Shown here: positions 7,971 through 16,552 of the stretch, one piece after another
Position numbering within the stretch: the stretch's first letter is position 1
Layout of the letters: each line of letters opens with the position of its first letter
The notes under the pieces: model-generated
Databases searched by the model: none
What the model saw: only the letters and a program-made list of their open reading frames with translations
Told to the model about the DNA's origin: nothing
Translations under genes and position numbers: made by a program
Assembly (NCBI RefSeq): GCF_000009265.1
Contig: NC_008384.1
Span: 372,001 to 436,000 of the forward strand
Direction: 5' to 3'
DNA from: Rhizobium johnstonii 3841
GTDB taxonomy: Bacteria; Pseudomonadota; Alphaproteobacteria; Rhizobiales; Rhizobiaceae
DNA length: 64,000 nt

Positions 7971-8228
7971 TTACGCATCGAGTTGACGTCGGCTGGCAAT
8001 CGGGATCAGTTCCTTGAAGTGTGTAACAATCCTACCCTCGCGACTCGCGTCCTCAGCCTCCCAACCGAACTTCCACGCGTCGTGACGCGCAAGCCAATCC
8101 CCGAGAGCACCGGCATCACCAGTGGGCATCCTATGGGCCGCGAGGTATGGGTTCTCGTGCGCCTTCAGCCCGAGCACCCGCGCTCTTGAACCTGCTTCCT
8201 GTATATCGATTAGCTCTTCAATTGTCAT
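7971..8228 (-). CDS. Small protein resembling the RMF/CrpP family
   Basis: 85 residues from the ATG at 8228, which has GGGGGA upstream; a longer frame to 8276 gives an arginine-rich extension unlike the rest. The pattern ...A-x2-G-x5-NPY...WLARHDAW-x2-GW-x-A resembles ribosome modulation factor/CrpP-like small proteins, whose core is G-x-A, NPY and W-x-x-GW. Members bind ribosomes or have been linked to stress tolerance. The match is by pattern only. Confidence 0.5.
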   Translation of the reverse strand: MTIEELIDIQEAGSRARVLGLKAHENPYLAAHRMPTGDAGALGDWLARHDAWKFGWEAEDASREGRIVTHFKELIPIASRRQLDA

Positions 8229-8536
8229 GCGCGATCCCCCACGATGTCTGCGACGGTAGCATCGGAGTTCGCGCATGCAAGCGAATGCTAAATTATGGGT
8301 TAATTTGGGACAGTTGTAAGTGCGCCTGTGAGTCGGTTGAAGCAGGAGGCTAGCTCGGTTTCCGCAGCCCCGGAGGTATGCATGATGTGCATCTCAGTTG
8401 CCGACTTTGAGGCACTACGGAGTGCGGAGTGAGGTGGCGCAAGATTGACGTCTGGGGGAGGACGCCGATAGGGCGTCTACCAAACTCGGCGCTTTTCAGC
8501 CTGTCGATCGGCGTTCCGTTTTCTCCACGCCACAGG
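8229..8536. other. Intergenic stretch, nothing recognised
   Basis: No open frame with protein-like composition and no clear terminator or promoter pair. It separates the start of the RMF-like gene from the end of the PD-(D/E)XK-like gene; the minus-strand promoter for the former probably lies near 8240-8300. Confidence 0.4.
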
Positions 8537-8962
8537 CTACGTCAGAGTCTCAAACCTATGCCAAGCTTCACGGAATTGCGGCTGGTCAAATGCGGATGGT
8601 TGGAGCCAGATCGAGGCTGATCCCGTCCTGCTTTTCAAGGGATCGCTTTGATAGCACAGGTCTTTGACCTCCTGCAGCTTCATGATGAAACATACCGGGG
8701 CATCAGTCTTTGCGTGGATAGTTATAATCCACCAGTCCGAGCGAAGATTGGCAATACTGGCTCCGAGCCCTACGGGATCGCGCTTCGTGAGCCCTTTGCT
8801 CTGAACCCCGAAGACAACTGTCTCGGCGTCATTTGAGCAAAACAGGTCGCTGCCCTTGGCGTTTCTGGATGTCAGCATCACGTTCCAACCCTTACGTGAC
8901 AGCTGCCAAGCCGCGTAATGCAGGGCCGCGTTTCCCGTGACCTGTGACGATTTTACGTCCAC
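8537..8962 (-). CDS. Putative PD-(D/E)XK-like nuclease-fold protein
   Basis: 141 residues from a GTG at 8962. The start is uncertain: the frame is open for about 25 more codons upstream with only non-standard starts. Residues 8-60 read as a helix then strand pattern with GSDLF and FGVQSKG, resembling the D...(E/Q)XK active site of the restriction-endonuclease fold, followed by WWIITI and VCFIMKL strands. Such single-domain proteins act as orphan nucleases or as uncharacterised accessory-genome proteins. No methylase or partner gene is adjacent. Confidence 0.5.
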   Translation of the reverse strand: MDVKSSQVTGNAALHYAAWQLSRKGWNVMLTSRNAKGSDLFCSNDAETVVFGVQSKGLTKRDPVGLGASIANLRSDWWIITIHAKTDAPVCFIMKLQEVKDLCYQSDPLKSRTGSASIWLQPSAFDQPQFREAWHRFETLT

Positions 8963-9181
8963 CTGCCATACTCCGTCTGCGTTGTTGTTGCCAAGTCGAT
9001 GCGCTATGTGAGCACGTCCCCTCAGAAATGAAATGACCTACGCAATCTCGCTAAACGCTTAATTCCGAACCATTGTCACAGCGCGAACCGCCCATTTGTA
9101 GTCCTTCGGTATCCCTTGGAGCCGCGCGAATATCGGAGGGGATCATCAACCTTTGTCGCCAAATGCAAGGGACCGGGTGTG

Positions 9182-9535
9182 CTAGGTGTTGGTCCGCAAA
9201 CCATACTGTAGCGATCTGGAATACAAATTCATCCGGGTCCAAAGGAAGTCCAGCGGCTCGAACGATAGCAGCGTTTCCCTACAAAAGGCTCGCCAGCGCC
9301 TGACGATGGTATGCATAAAGCGCACCGCTCTTGATGCAACAGGCTGCTGCATCGACTTGAAGCGTGCCAGGCTGCGTTTTGCCGCAGCGTCGGCGAGAGT
9401 TTTCGGTGTAAGTCGTAAGAACTTTTCGATTGTGTAGAGTGGCAGATAGCCAAGTGGCTTAGACAAACCTACTGCCGTCAAACTCTGCAACAGCGCATTT
9501 CGTCGGTCGTCGCTCAGATCGGGGTGTGCTTCCAT
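9182..9535 (-). CDS. Uncertain ORF, 117 aa, possibly a gene remnant
   Basis: Arginine-rich ORF of 117 codons. The first 20 codons overlap an IS66 remnant in another frame, so the present start is probably fortuitous. The stretch LSDDRRNALLQSL...KPLGYLP vaguely recalls the N-terminal helix of some site-specific integrases, but no catalytic motif follows. Treat as doubtful. Confidence 0.2.
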   Translation of the reverse strand: MEAHPDLSDDRRNALLQSLTAVGLSKPLGYLPLYTIEKFLRLTPKTLADAAAKRSLARFKSMQQPVASRAVRFMHTIVRRWRAFCRETLLSFEPLDFLWTRMNLYSRSLQYGLRTNT

Positions 9536-9630
9536 GAAGCAGCGGCCTCAATTCGGTGACAACGCCAATTCCACGGAAGCAATTGTTCCAGCCTTCTGAT
9601 CGGTGTGTCGGCGATGCGGGCGAGGATGTC
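9514..9630 (-). pseudogene. IS66 family TnpC C-terminal remnant
   Basis: The minus-strand frame from 9630 to the TGA at 9514-9516 reads DILARIADTPIRRLEQLLPW then NWR, the standard ending of the large IS66 transposase, followed by about 15 extra residues. Upstream the similarity is lost, so only a scrap of about 25 family residues remains. Evidence of past insertion and decay in this accessory region. Confidence 0.7.
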
Positions 9631-9691
9631 GGCAGGCCGTAATCAGGGCCTGCATGATCCGACTCGCAACCATCCCTTCTTTTACTCGCTG

Positions 9692-9958
9692 TCATCGGTG
9701 AACGATAGTCAGAGCAGCGATACCGGCCTCATCGGCCGCACGCAGAAACGCCACCCAAAATTGCTGCGGAGTGATCTCACCGCTGATCGCATCGACGCAA
9801 GCCTTCACCGCAGTGACGTATTCTTCGCCGTCATCGGAGGGCCAGTCCTTAAGCAGCATATATGCCGCGTCGCCGAGGGTGCGGACGATCCTGTGAGCTG
9901 GCTGACCGCGCAGAGCCAGCCCGACGGGTGTGAATGCAGAGGTTGCGTCCCAGTCCAT
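9692..9958 (-). CDS. DUF982 domain protein
   Basis: 88 residues, nearly all DUF982: the pattern PAHRIVRTLGDAAYMLLKDW, then acidic and aromatic residues and AVKACVDAISG, then FWVAFLRAADEAGI. The family is short, found mainly in Rhizobiales, and multiplied on their plasmids; its function is unknown. Single gene with no obvious partner. Confidence 0.85.
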   Translation of the reverse strand: MDWDATSAFTPVGLALRGQPAHRIVRTLGDAAYMLLKDWPSDDGEEYVTAVKACVDAISGEITPQQFWVAFLRAADEAGIAALTIVHR

Positions 9959-10226
9959 TATCGTCGACCTCAGGGCAGGGATCGCAATCCCCGAGGGGTA
10001 ATATACGCGTGTATTCCCAATTCGTAATTGACGATTGATTACCTGGAGTGACCGGGTGTGAAGGCATGCGGCTGAAAAGGAGTGGGCGCTCTACGATGTC
10101 GCGTCGTCGAGACGATCTGAATTTCGCTGGATTGCGGACGCATTCGCGCTATGATGACTAGGTTGGTCTTTTGGGGGCCAGCTTGGGAGATGTTGACGCT
10201 CTCTGCCTCTGTCTACGGGGTGGGAA

Positions 10227-10454
10227 TTGGGCCTGCTTTCTGATTTCGCGATTGACATTGACGACCTCGAATTCCTCCAGGCGATCGTCGTCGATGCATG
10301 CAATGAGCTGAAGATTTCTCCAGACCATCAGGGTTTCGTGGCGCGGGTCGTAGACCTGCGCTCCCAAGGCCGCGCCCGGGAGGAAATCCTTCAAAGTCTT
10401 AGGGTGGAGTTCGCGAGACTCCCTGACCGTGGCCATACTGCCATTGATCCATGA
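10227..10454 (+). CDS. Small hypothetical protein, 75 aa
   Basis: Acidic, helix-rich protein (IDIDDLEFLQAIVVDACNEL, then GFVARVVDLRSQGRA). Composition and codon use look real, and minus-strand alternatives in the same interval do not. No family recognised. A candidate ribosome site is not strong. Confidence 0.5.
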   Translation: MGLLSDFAIDIDDLEFLQAIVVDACNELKISPDHQGFVARVVDLRSQGRAREEILQSLRVEFARLPDRGHTAIDP

Positions 10455-10537
10455 GGACTTTGGTGATCGGATCGAAGTGCCCGCGCAACGCTGATTGTGC
10501 ACTAGGAGCCAGTTCTGTCATTATCCCCGGCGTGTCG

Positions 10538-10783
10538 CTAGCTATCTGTCGTCGAGTCGCGGTCCTGCATCCTATCATGCACGTTCTCCGGCCCCGCGAT
10601 CAAAGCGGCGATCGCCGTCGCCTTCTCCCGATTACCGTAGCCCGCCACATAGCCCTTCAGCAGGACGCTTCTGCCCACCATGCTTACAGAGATGGACGAG
10701 CTTTTCAGTTCTGGTTCCGAGGACACCGCGGCCTGCACGCTGGCAAGCTGATCGTAGGCTAGGCTTTCCGGCTCAAAGGTCAT
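10538..10783 (-). CDS. BON domain protein, small
   Basis: 81 residues from the ATG at 10783, which is preceded by GGAGGA; the frame stays open upstream but that part is not protein-like. Residues 10-65 match a BON domain: an amphipathic helix (AYDQLASVQAAV), then ISVSMVGRSVLLKGYV and the GNREKATAIA helix. BON proteins usually bind membranes or other proteins at the cell envelope. No signal peptide is present, so this copy appears cytoplasmic. Confidence 0.7.
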   Translation of the reverse strand: MTFEPESLAYDQLASVQAAVSSEPELKSSSISVSMVGRSVLLKGYVAGYGNREKATAIAALIAGPENVHDRMQDRDSTTDS

Positions 10784-11054
10784 GGCAGTCCTCCAATGAA
10801 AGAACGCAAGGGGCAGAACACCACCATTTGGCGGCTTTTCCTTGGGTTCGGTTAAGTTTTGACCGGCATTCGCACCGATCGGCAAAGTCTCTCTTTCCGC
10901 CGGACAGATCGCTTTGCTGTCCTTCGGTTCTTGAACCAGTCTCCAATGCGTGACCTGATGCCTGGGGCTTCGGTCACAGAGTGGCGTTCGGCTCCCGGTT
11001 TCCCATTCTCCTTGAGAAGCGCAACCCAGTTCTACCGGGCTCGCTAGACTGCCA

Positions 11055-12122
11055 TCAGGACAACCGGGATATCGTCGACGCGCCTTCCATGGTGCTTTCG
11101 CCGCGCGGCTCGTAGGCGCGCTGGTCACGCAGGATCTGGAAGGTGATCGTCAAAAGCTTGCGCGCAATCGCCACCCGCGCCTTGTTTATTCCTTTGATCT
11201 TCAGATGCTCGTATTGGGCGCGCAGCTGTGGATCGCTGGCGATGGCAGGAGCGACGGCTTCGACGAAGGCCCAGCGCAGCCACTTGTTGCCCTGCTTGAT
11301 GATCTTGCCGTGGAAGGTCTTGCCGCCGGAGGAATGGGTCGACGGCACAAGCCCGGCATAGGCGGCAAGCTTCTTCGAGTGGCGGAACCGCGATATGTCG
11401 TCGATCTCCGCATCGATCAGCCGGGCGAAGAACTCGCCGATGCCGGGGATCGTCTTCAACAGCTTGACGTTGGCATTGGCCTTGGTCATCGCCCGGATCG
11501 TTGCTTCCGACTGTTTGATCCGCATGTCGATGTCGCCGATGAAGGCGAGACCACGGTCAATCTGGATGCGGTCGATCTCAGAGACGTTCACTTGAGCCAG
11601 CTGGACGCGGCCGGCCTTGCCAAACAGGTCGCCAAGCTTCTTCAATTGCGCCGTCTGCTCCGGATAGCGGTCGAACACCGTGACGATGCGGTTCTTGGTC
11701 ATCGTGCGCAGCCGCACGTAAAACATCCGCTCGCGCAGCGCGACGCGAAGGTCCCGCGATCTCTCGCTTGGCGCCCAGGCTTCGGGTACCAGATCGGCTC
11801 TGAGCAGATGTGCCAGCACCGTCGCGTCGATCTTGTCGGTCTTGATCTTGGCGTCGGCGATCGCCTTAACCTTCAGCGGATGAGCGAGAACGACATCATC
11901 ACAAATGTCGTCGAGCCAGTCGTACATCACCATCCAGTTGCGCGTCGCTTCGACAACCGCATGCGAGTTCTCCCGATAGCGTTCGAGAAACCCGCCGAGC
12001 GACTGTCGGTCGTTCTTCACCCGGCCGGATCTCAGCGTCTTGCCGCTGCTGTCCTGAACCACCAGGTGGCTGTAGGATTTGTGGTAGTCGACCCCGATAT
12101 GGTATTCATAAGAGGCAGTCAT
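11055..12122 (-). CDS. IS110 family transposase
   Basis: 355 residues from the ATG at 12122 (GGGAG upstream; a longer in-frame start at 12233 is likely non-coding). The N-terminal DEDD domain shows GVDYHK (first Asp), VVEATRN (Glu) and KTDKIDA (two Asp). The C-terminal Transposase_20 domain has LLKTIPGIGEFFA and GLVPSTHSSGGK with the conserved serine. The enzyme appears intact. IS110 elements lack long terminal repeats and use a structured RNA from their non-coding end to choose target and donor sites. Confidence 0.9.
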   Translation of the reverse strand: MTASYEYHIGVDYHKSYSHLVVQDSSGKTLRSGRVKNDRQSLGGFLERYRENSHAVVEATRNWMVMYDWLDDICDDVVLAHPLKVKAIADAKIKTDKIDATVLAHLLRADLVPEAWAPSERSRDLRVALRERMFYVRLRTMTKNRIVTVFDRYPEQTAQLKKLGDLFGKAGRVQLAQVNVSEIDRIQIDRGLAFIGDIDMRIKQSEATIRAMTKANANVKLLKTIPGIGEFFARLIDAEIDDISRFRHSKKLAAYAGLVPSTHSSGGKTFHGKIIKQGNKWLRWAFVEAVAPAIASDPQLRAQYEHLKIKGINKARVAIARKLLTITFQILRDQRAYEPRGESTMEGASTISRLS

Positions 12123-12260
12123 GCTTCCAACTCCCTTATTGAGATCTTCGAAACCCCAATAGGATAAGCCGAAAGGCTGGAAGTGTGACTGTCCCTCGAT
12201 CATCATCTGCATCTCAGTGATCCGTTCTCTCAACGGGCGCGGCCTCTTTCATGCCACCTC
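12123..12260 (-). ncRNA. Candidate IS110 bridge-RNA region (left end of the element)
   Basis: In the IS110 group the bridge RNA is encoded in the non-coding stretch before the transposase start. Here that interval contains a short hairpin (AGCC at 12173-12176 and GGCT at 12181-12184 or nearby) and further imperfect stems. Element ends were not located and loop pairing was not tested, so this is placement by analogy only. Confidence 0.25.
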
Positions 12261-12784
12261 CTTCGTGATAGGAAGGAAACAGCGGACAGGTAATTTGGTT
12301 CACGATAGGGACTTAGGTCCGAGAAAGCTGTGGGCGGCCCCGCAGTCGACCCGGGAGTACTTTCATGAGGATGTAATGGATGCCGCCTGGTCTGCAATCC
12401 GAGTAAAGCCGTTCACGGGCCTTCGACGATGGGGTCGGATGAACGTACATCATTTGTTACTTCGCACCTGCGGTAATTGTCATACGATTCAAAACGCTAA
12501 ATAATAACGAAAATCAGTTGCTTACTCGAAGTTTCTCGACTACGTTTTTTACCGAAGAGTTCCGAAATAAACCGGCCCTAGCCGGCCATACTCAGCGGTT
12601 GTTTGACCTCGCTTGAGGAGGATGGTGACGTTGTTTGTCCGACTTCATTTCTTCGCAATGATGCAGCGATTGCGTGATCTCGTCTCGATCCGATACCGAC
12701 CTACGACGGCAATCTGACGCGTCGTAAACCCTTTGTTCCACTTTTCTAAGATGGTGCTCCCGTGTGGCGCGCCCGAGGTTTGTT
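12261..12784. other. Intergenic stretch, no gene recognised
   Basis: Short overlapping frames on both strands lack protein-like composition. The stretch is visibly less GC-rich around 12480-12560. It probably contains the outer left end of the IS110 element and the promoter of the gene at 12785. Confidence 0.35.
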
Positions 12785-12979
12785 ATGCAAAAGCAAGCTG
12801 TCGTATTCAACGGTCAGGAAGTCGGGATCGCGGTCCCTGTCGAAAACCGCCTCAAATTCATCGCTGTCCGCTTCAATGTCATCGACCTGGACAACAGGCT
12901 CTTCGACACGGTTACCGAAATCAGGCGCGCCATTACAGAGCATCTCGCGTCCAGCGGTCGTGCGATCACCTCGCACTGA
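12785..12979 (+). CDS. Small hypothetical protein, 64 aa
   Basis: Starts MQKQAVVFNGQEVGIAVP and continues with strand-like KFIAVRFNVIDLDNRLF and an amphipathic C-terminal helix. It looks like a compact beta-rich domain seen in short rhizobial hypothetical proteins. An in-frame ATG at 12764 would add seven residues. No function can be assigned. Confidence 0.6.
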   Translation: MQKQAVVFNGQEVGIAVPVENRLKFIAVRFNVIDLDNRLFDTVTEIRRAITEHLASSGRAITSH

Positions 12980-13035
12980 ATGACAGGAGATATTCTTCTA
13001 GTCATGCGGCGTCCGTCATCCAGGGCCGACATGAA

Positions 13036-13113
13036 CGCAATCCCCATCTGTTTCACAACGCTGCCCGATTACGAGAACTCAAAGGTGAAGAATGGTGTAC
13101 GAAAGAGCATCAG
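13036..13113 (+). pseudogene. Fragment of an unknown family (paralogue of 13821-14225)
   Basis: This frame reads NPHLFHNAARLRELKGEEW then CTKEHQ. It aligns with EPHLLENARVLRDLKGQEW-WSLEHR in the pseudogene at 13821-14225, with about 14 of 25 positions identical. Only the C-terminal block survives, and no start is associated with it. The two copies are on opposite strands. Confidence 0.5.
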
Positions 13114-13261
13114 CCAAGGGGGGCAATGCCCCACGTCTCAACCATGAAACTCCCGAACACCGTCATCGAACGGAATTCTCTCGTGGCTCCGAGGTCGGTT
13201 GTCGTGTTGATGTCCGATTGAGGTTCCTTGGGCCCAGCAAGCTGATCGGCGCACTCGCTTC

Positions 13262-13534
13262 CTACTCACGAACTTCAAGCTTGTCGCCATATTTCAAGGC
13301 GAGCCGACGGCACTCCTCGCAATTCAAAGTAATGCCCTCCGCAACGACACTCGCGGCGGCGGTCGTGCAGACCGAAACGTCCAGTCTCGCGACATGCAGA
13401 ATTGCGTTACCCAGTAGCATATCGCAGGGCGCAGTCTCGACTTCGGCCCCGCTCACGCTATGCGCAACGACGCCGCGCACGGTCGCCAGCATTCCGCGCT
13501 TTCTTAATATGGTTATGTCGGCATCCCTTGCCAT
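13262..13534 (-). CDS. Hypothetical protein, 90 aa
   Basis: Ninety residues with two conserved-looking cysteine pairs (CD and CEEC) and a C-terminal lysine- and glutamate-rich tail. It lies between the two decayed copies of the unknown family. No family recognised, and no signal peptide or membrane segment. Confidence 0.45.
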   Translation of the reverse strand: MARDADITILRKRGMLATVRGVVAHSVSGAEVETAPCDMLLGNAILHVARLDVSVCTTAAASVVAEGITLNCEECRRLALKYGDKLEVRE

Positions 13535-13820
13535 GACGATCTCTTGTGCCGCCCGAGGCGCAGGAGGTCCGCCCGATACGCCGCATCTGCAACTAAACGG
13601 CCGCGAGACACCGAAGTTCCCATCGCCTATCCAGCGGACATTCCAGGAAGAAGCTACGCGGATTTTCGTTCTTCACATTCTGTTCGACGCATCAGCGGAC
13701 GAAATCTCGGGGGCTGCGTGGCTGCTGTTGTCGATCGGAACGCCGAGATTTCAAACCGTAGCCTGATTAGCGTACATGCTACAAGAGTTCCCAACGCGGG
13801 CCGCTATGTAGTTCATCAGT

Positions 13821-14225
13821 TCAAGCTCGAACCAATTCAAGGAGCGAGTCGAGCCGATGTTCTAGCGACCACCACTCTTGACCCTTGAGGTCTCGCAGGA
13901 CGCGCGCGTTTTCAAGCAAGTGCGGTTCCGTGGCGAACCGCCCACCCGGAGCTGTTAGCATCTGGGAGACGTTGTTTTCCTCTACCAGTAATGCGCCTTC
14001 ACCGTATTGCGCCTCGATGGCGATCCATCTCGACTCGATCTTTTCTGCCAGCGATAGGAGGTGTCCTAGGCTGATACCTTTCTCCCTGTTCTTCTCGATG
14101 GATATTCTCCATCGGATGACACGAAGGCTGCCGAGTTCGACATCGCCTTTGAGATCAGCTTCAAACCGACGCTACATCTGCTCTTCCGAGATGGCTCTCG
14201 ATATCGTCGGAATTGGAACGTTCAT
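13821..14225 (-). pseudogene. Unknown protein family, disrupted by an in-frame amber codon
   Basis: From ATG 14225 the frame reads MNVPIPTISRAISEEQM, then TAG at 14174-14172, then continues without another stop for 116 codons: RRFEADLKGDVELGSLRVIR, IEKNREKGISLGHLL, EAQYGEGALLVEENN, ending LLELVRA at TGA 13821-13823. The downstream part is clearly protein-like (alternating charged and aliphatic residues), and no ATG, GTG or TTG start lies near the stop. The gene is therefore probably inactivated by one substitution. The predicted 134-residue protein has no family I recognise; its C-terminal block recurs at 13036-13113. Confidence 0.6.
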
Positions 14226-14378
14226 TTTCGCACCGTGATCATCCATTCATCAAGGGTGTGTCATGAACCGGCCGGCCACAACAGAGCGTAGGGGAGGGCA
14301 TCCCCTTGAGTGCGTCTGCGTCGTTCGATGACATCTCCGGTAATCGTTTGGTAGGAAGCGCGAAGCGGCTTATCGCGT

Positions 14379-14612
14379 CTACCGCTTCGCAGAGAGGAGT
14401 GCCCAAGCTCGACGTATCTTCTGAAGCCGGGAGGAAATCCGCTGTGGAGGAGGGGCCGATATTCCATTGCGAAAATCAGCCAAAGCCTGAGCCTCCAGCC
14501 TCGTTCTCTCGCTTGACCGTTGCTGGTCAACTATTGGCTTGCCGGTCTGGTGATCTATGACCGACCAGGTCCCGTTCTCGAGTGCTTGTATCTGGTAGCG
14601 CTGCATTCTCAA
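14379..14612 (-). CDS. Small hypothetical protein, 77 aa
   Basis: Reads MRMQRYQIQALENGTWSVID, resembling short rhizobial proteins that begin M(Q)RY-I-x-ENGTW-VID and describe a small beta-hairpin. The start may be the second Met (14606). The arginine-rich C-terminus after residue 50 looks less conserved and may reflect decay. Confidence 0.5.
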   Translation of the reverse strand: MRMQRYQIQALENGTWSVIDHQTGKPIVDQQRSSERTRLEAQALADFRNGISAPPPQRISSRLQKIRRAWALLSAKR

Positions 14613-14970
14613 GCCGTAGATTTGGATGCGCCTACATCAGCCTAAAATCTCTTTGAAATCAACTGGCGCGGCACATTGCTTTGCACATACTTTCGTCGGA
14701 TGGTGAAGCCGCAGTTACCCAAGGATAACCGCGGCTTCAATCCCAAGATTACGTCGGGACCGCGAGGGCGAGACTGAGCGAGCGTCGGGGTGGAGAGGTA
14801 TGACGGCTGTCATTGCTATGTCCTTCGGGCCAGAGGCTCGCGGTGCTAAAAGCCATTTCCCGCATGGACGAGGACGAATGCGATGTGGGAAGAAAACTGA
14901 TCCGCGGCAATACTATCACGGATATCTCAAGCACCGTGGTTTAATTGATCGAAGACGCGCTTCTCCTGGG
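14613..14970. other. Intergenic stretch, no reliable gene
   Basis: A plus-strand frame near 14830-14946 reads QRLAVLKAISRMDEDECDVG and ends at a TAA at about 14944. It looks protein-like but has no convincing start, so it may be a gene scrap. Nothing else is seen before the cyclase stop codon at 14971. Confidence 0.3.
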
Positions 14971-15894
14971 TCAATTTTGGCGAAGCTCGCCCAGCATGAT
15001 GTTGGCGAGTTCGCTGAACTGCCCCTGCGGATATTTGGCCAAATAGGCTTCGATCATTTCCGGATTGCCTGCATCACGCACCGTCTCCCAAAAGGCGACT
15101 TCGACGCCGGGATCGTGGTCGCCAGGTCCACCATTTTCAAGACGGGCCGCGGCCAATTCGACGAATTGCCCATTCGGAAAGCGCTCCAAGTAGAGAGCGT
15201 ATTCGGCCGGATCGTCACTTTGCTGTACCGATTCCCAGAAGGCGACTTCGACGCGGTGCCCCTCGTTGTCGCCCTCGGGGTCGTGCGCCACCGACTGCTC
15301 CACTGAAGAGGACTCTTCGGGCATTCCGACCGGGGGCAATTCCATATCCAGTACCGGTTCTGCCTCCGGATCGAATATGACGCGAAATACACGGAGTGGG
15401 CGGGCTATATTCTTGATGCTATGCTCTCCCAGGTCTTCGAAGGTCGCATCGACCCGATCGCGCAGGTGATCTCTGACTCCCCTCGTCACGCAGATGCCTC
15501 CAACATCCGCGAGCCCTTCCAACCGGGCGGCGATATTGACGCCGTCACCGAAGATATCACCGTTTTTGACCAGCACATCGCCCACGTTGATCCCGATGCG
15601 AAAGTTCATTCGGCGGTCTTCGGAAAGCTCTCGGTTGGCGCGCCACATCGCCTGCTGGATCGCCACAGCCGAGTTGAAAGCATGGACGATGGACGGGAAC
15701 TCAGCCAGCACGCTGTCGCCGGCGGTGCCGAATATCTGCCCATGCGCATTTTCAATGAGCGCATCAACGATCGTGCGATGCGAGGTCAAGGTCGCAAGTG
15801 TCTGTACCTCGTCAACATTCATCAGTCGGGAGTAGCCCTCGACATCAGCGGCGAGAATGGCTGCAAGCTTTCTTTCAAGCGGTGGCGCTTCCAT
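14971..15894 (-). CDS. Class III adenylate/guanylate cyclase with two C-terminal repeats
   Basis: About 307 residues from the ATG at 15894; an upstream in-frame ATG (15975) would add 27 residues unlike the family, and the ribosome site is weak. Residues 5-175 are the catalytic domain typical of Rhizobiales: ERKLAAILAADVEGYSRLM (first metal Asp), GTAGDSVLAEF (second Asp) and GDGVNIAARLE. It presumably makes cAMP from ATP. After a linker, two tandem 40-residue repeats follow (VEVAFWESV... and VEVAFWETV..., each ending in a Y/F-P-x-GQF-x-ELA segment). They resemble the short repeats seen after caspase-like and cyclase domains and could be protein-binding. No membrane segment is seen. Confidence 0.85.
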   Translation of the reverse strand: MEAPPLERKLAAILAADVEGYSRLMNVDEVQTLATLTSHRTIVDALIENAHGQIFGTAGDSVLAEFPSIVHAFNSAVAIQQAMWRANRELSEDRRMNFRIGINVGDVLVKNGDIFGDGVNIAARLEGLADVGGICVTRGVRDHLRDRVDATFEDLGEHSIKNIARPLRVFRVIFDPEAEPVLDMELPPVGMPEESSSVEQSVAHDPEGDNEGHRVEVAFWESVQQSDDPAEYALYLERFPNGQFVELAAARLENGGPGDHDPGVEVAFWETVRDAGNPEMIEAYLAKYPQGQFSELANIMLGELRQN

Positions 15895-16065
15895 CCGAAC
15901 GGTCCGATCCGACACACCCAGTCCCAAAGTTGTTTGCAAAAGCAATGCCAACGACCAGACCGGATGCGTTTCCAACGACGGGGCGGTCGATGCTCATCAA
16001 CCGACGACGGGGCAGGTTTGTTCCCTCGCGACGATAGCTAACGCCGGTGCCTTTTGGTCTGAATA

Positions 16066-16470
16066 TTGTGCGCCCGCATCCGAGACGGCGAAACCGATCA
16101 TGATCTTCATCTGATCTTCAAGCGAAAGGGTAGGCAATATTGTGAGAGGCTCCAAAGAGAAATTGTCGATTTTCGGAAGATGGCGTCAAGCGAGATCGCT
16201 CACTGCGGAGGCGCGTCGATGGTCATCACCCATGAGCTTAGGCACCATTACTGCCATCACCTCGGGACCGCCGCAGACCCGCGCAAGGAACTGGCCGCCG
16301 ACAGGTTCGCCGGCGCGGCAATGCATCCATCGAAGATGAGCCTTGATGCTGCTCTCAGTGCGGTTCCCATTCTTGATGAGCGGCCGTCGAAATCCCATCC
16401 CGGGCGGGCTGACCGAGTGAAAGCGATCACTGACGGATGGAACGATCCAGCAGTCGGAAAGAAGTGCTGA
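16066..16470 (+). CDS. Putative zinc metallopeptidase, short or N-terminally truncated
   Basis: Up to 134 residues; the true start is unclear and could be a later Met. The core is HELRHH (HExxH zinc site) followed 20 residues on by RKELAADRFAG, which would supply the third zinc ligand as in M48-type gluzincins. The C-terminus (SKSHPGRADRVKAI...GW) matches the substrate-side ending of such peptidases. No signal peptide or membrane helix is found in front, so this may be the 3' part of a longer gene or a soluble minimal form. The next gene also carries an HExxH motif. Confidence 0.55.
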   Translation: MCARIRDGETDHDLHLIFKRKGRQYCERLQREIVDFRKMASSEIAHCGGASMVITHELRHHYCHHLGTAADPRKELAADRFAGAAMHPSKMSLDAALSAVPILDERPSKSHPGRADRVKAITDGWNDPAVGKKC

Positions 16471-16552
16471 AAGGGCGGCCACTGGACAGCACAAATGCGA
16501 GACAGACTGCGATCTTCCAGCGTGGGTCGACGCACCGCTTGTCGTTCTGAGA

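Noticed and set aside
12217..12504. 95-codon plus-strand frame beyond the IS110 gene
   Set aside because: Overlaps the element's non-coding end and lacks family-like or hydrophobic patterning.
13885..14238. 117-codon plus-strand frame
   Set aside because: Serine/arginine-rich shadow; the opposite strand carries the more convincing, stop-interrupted coding pattern.
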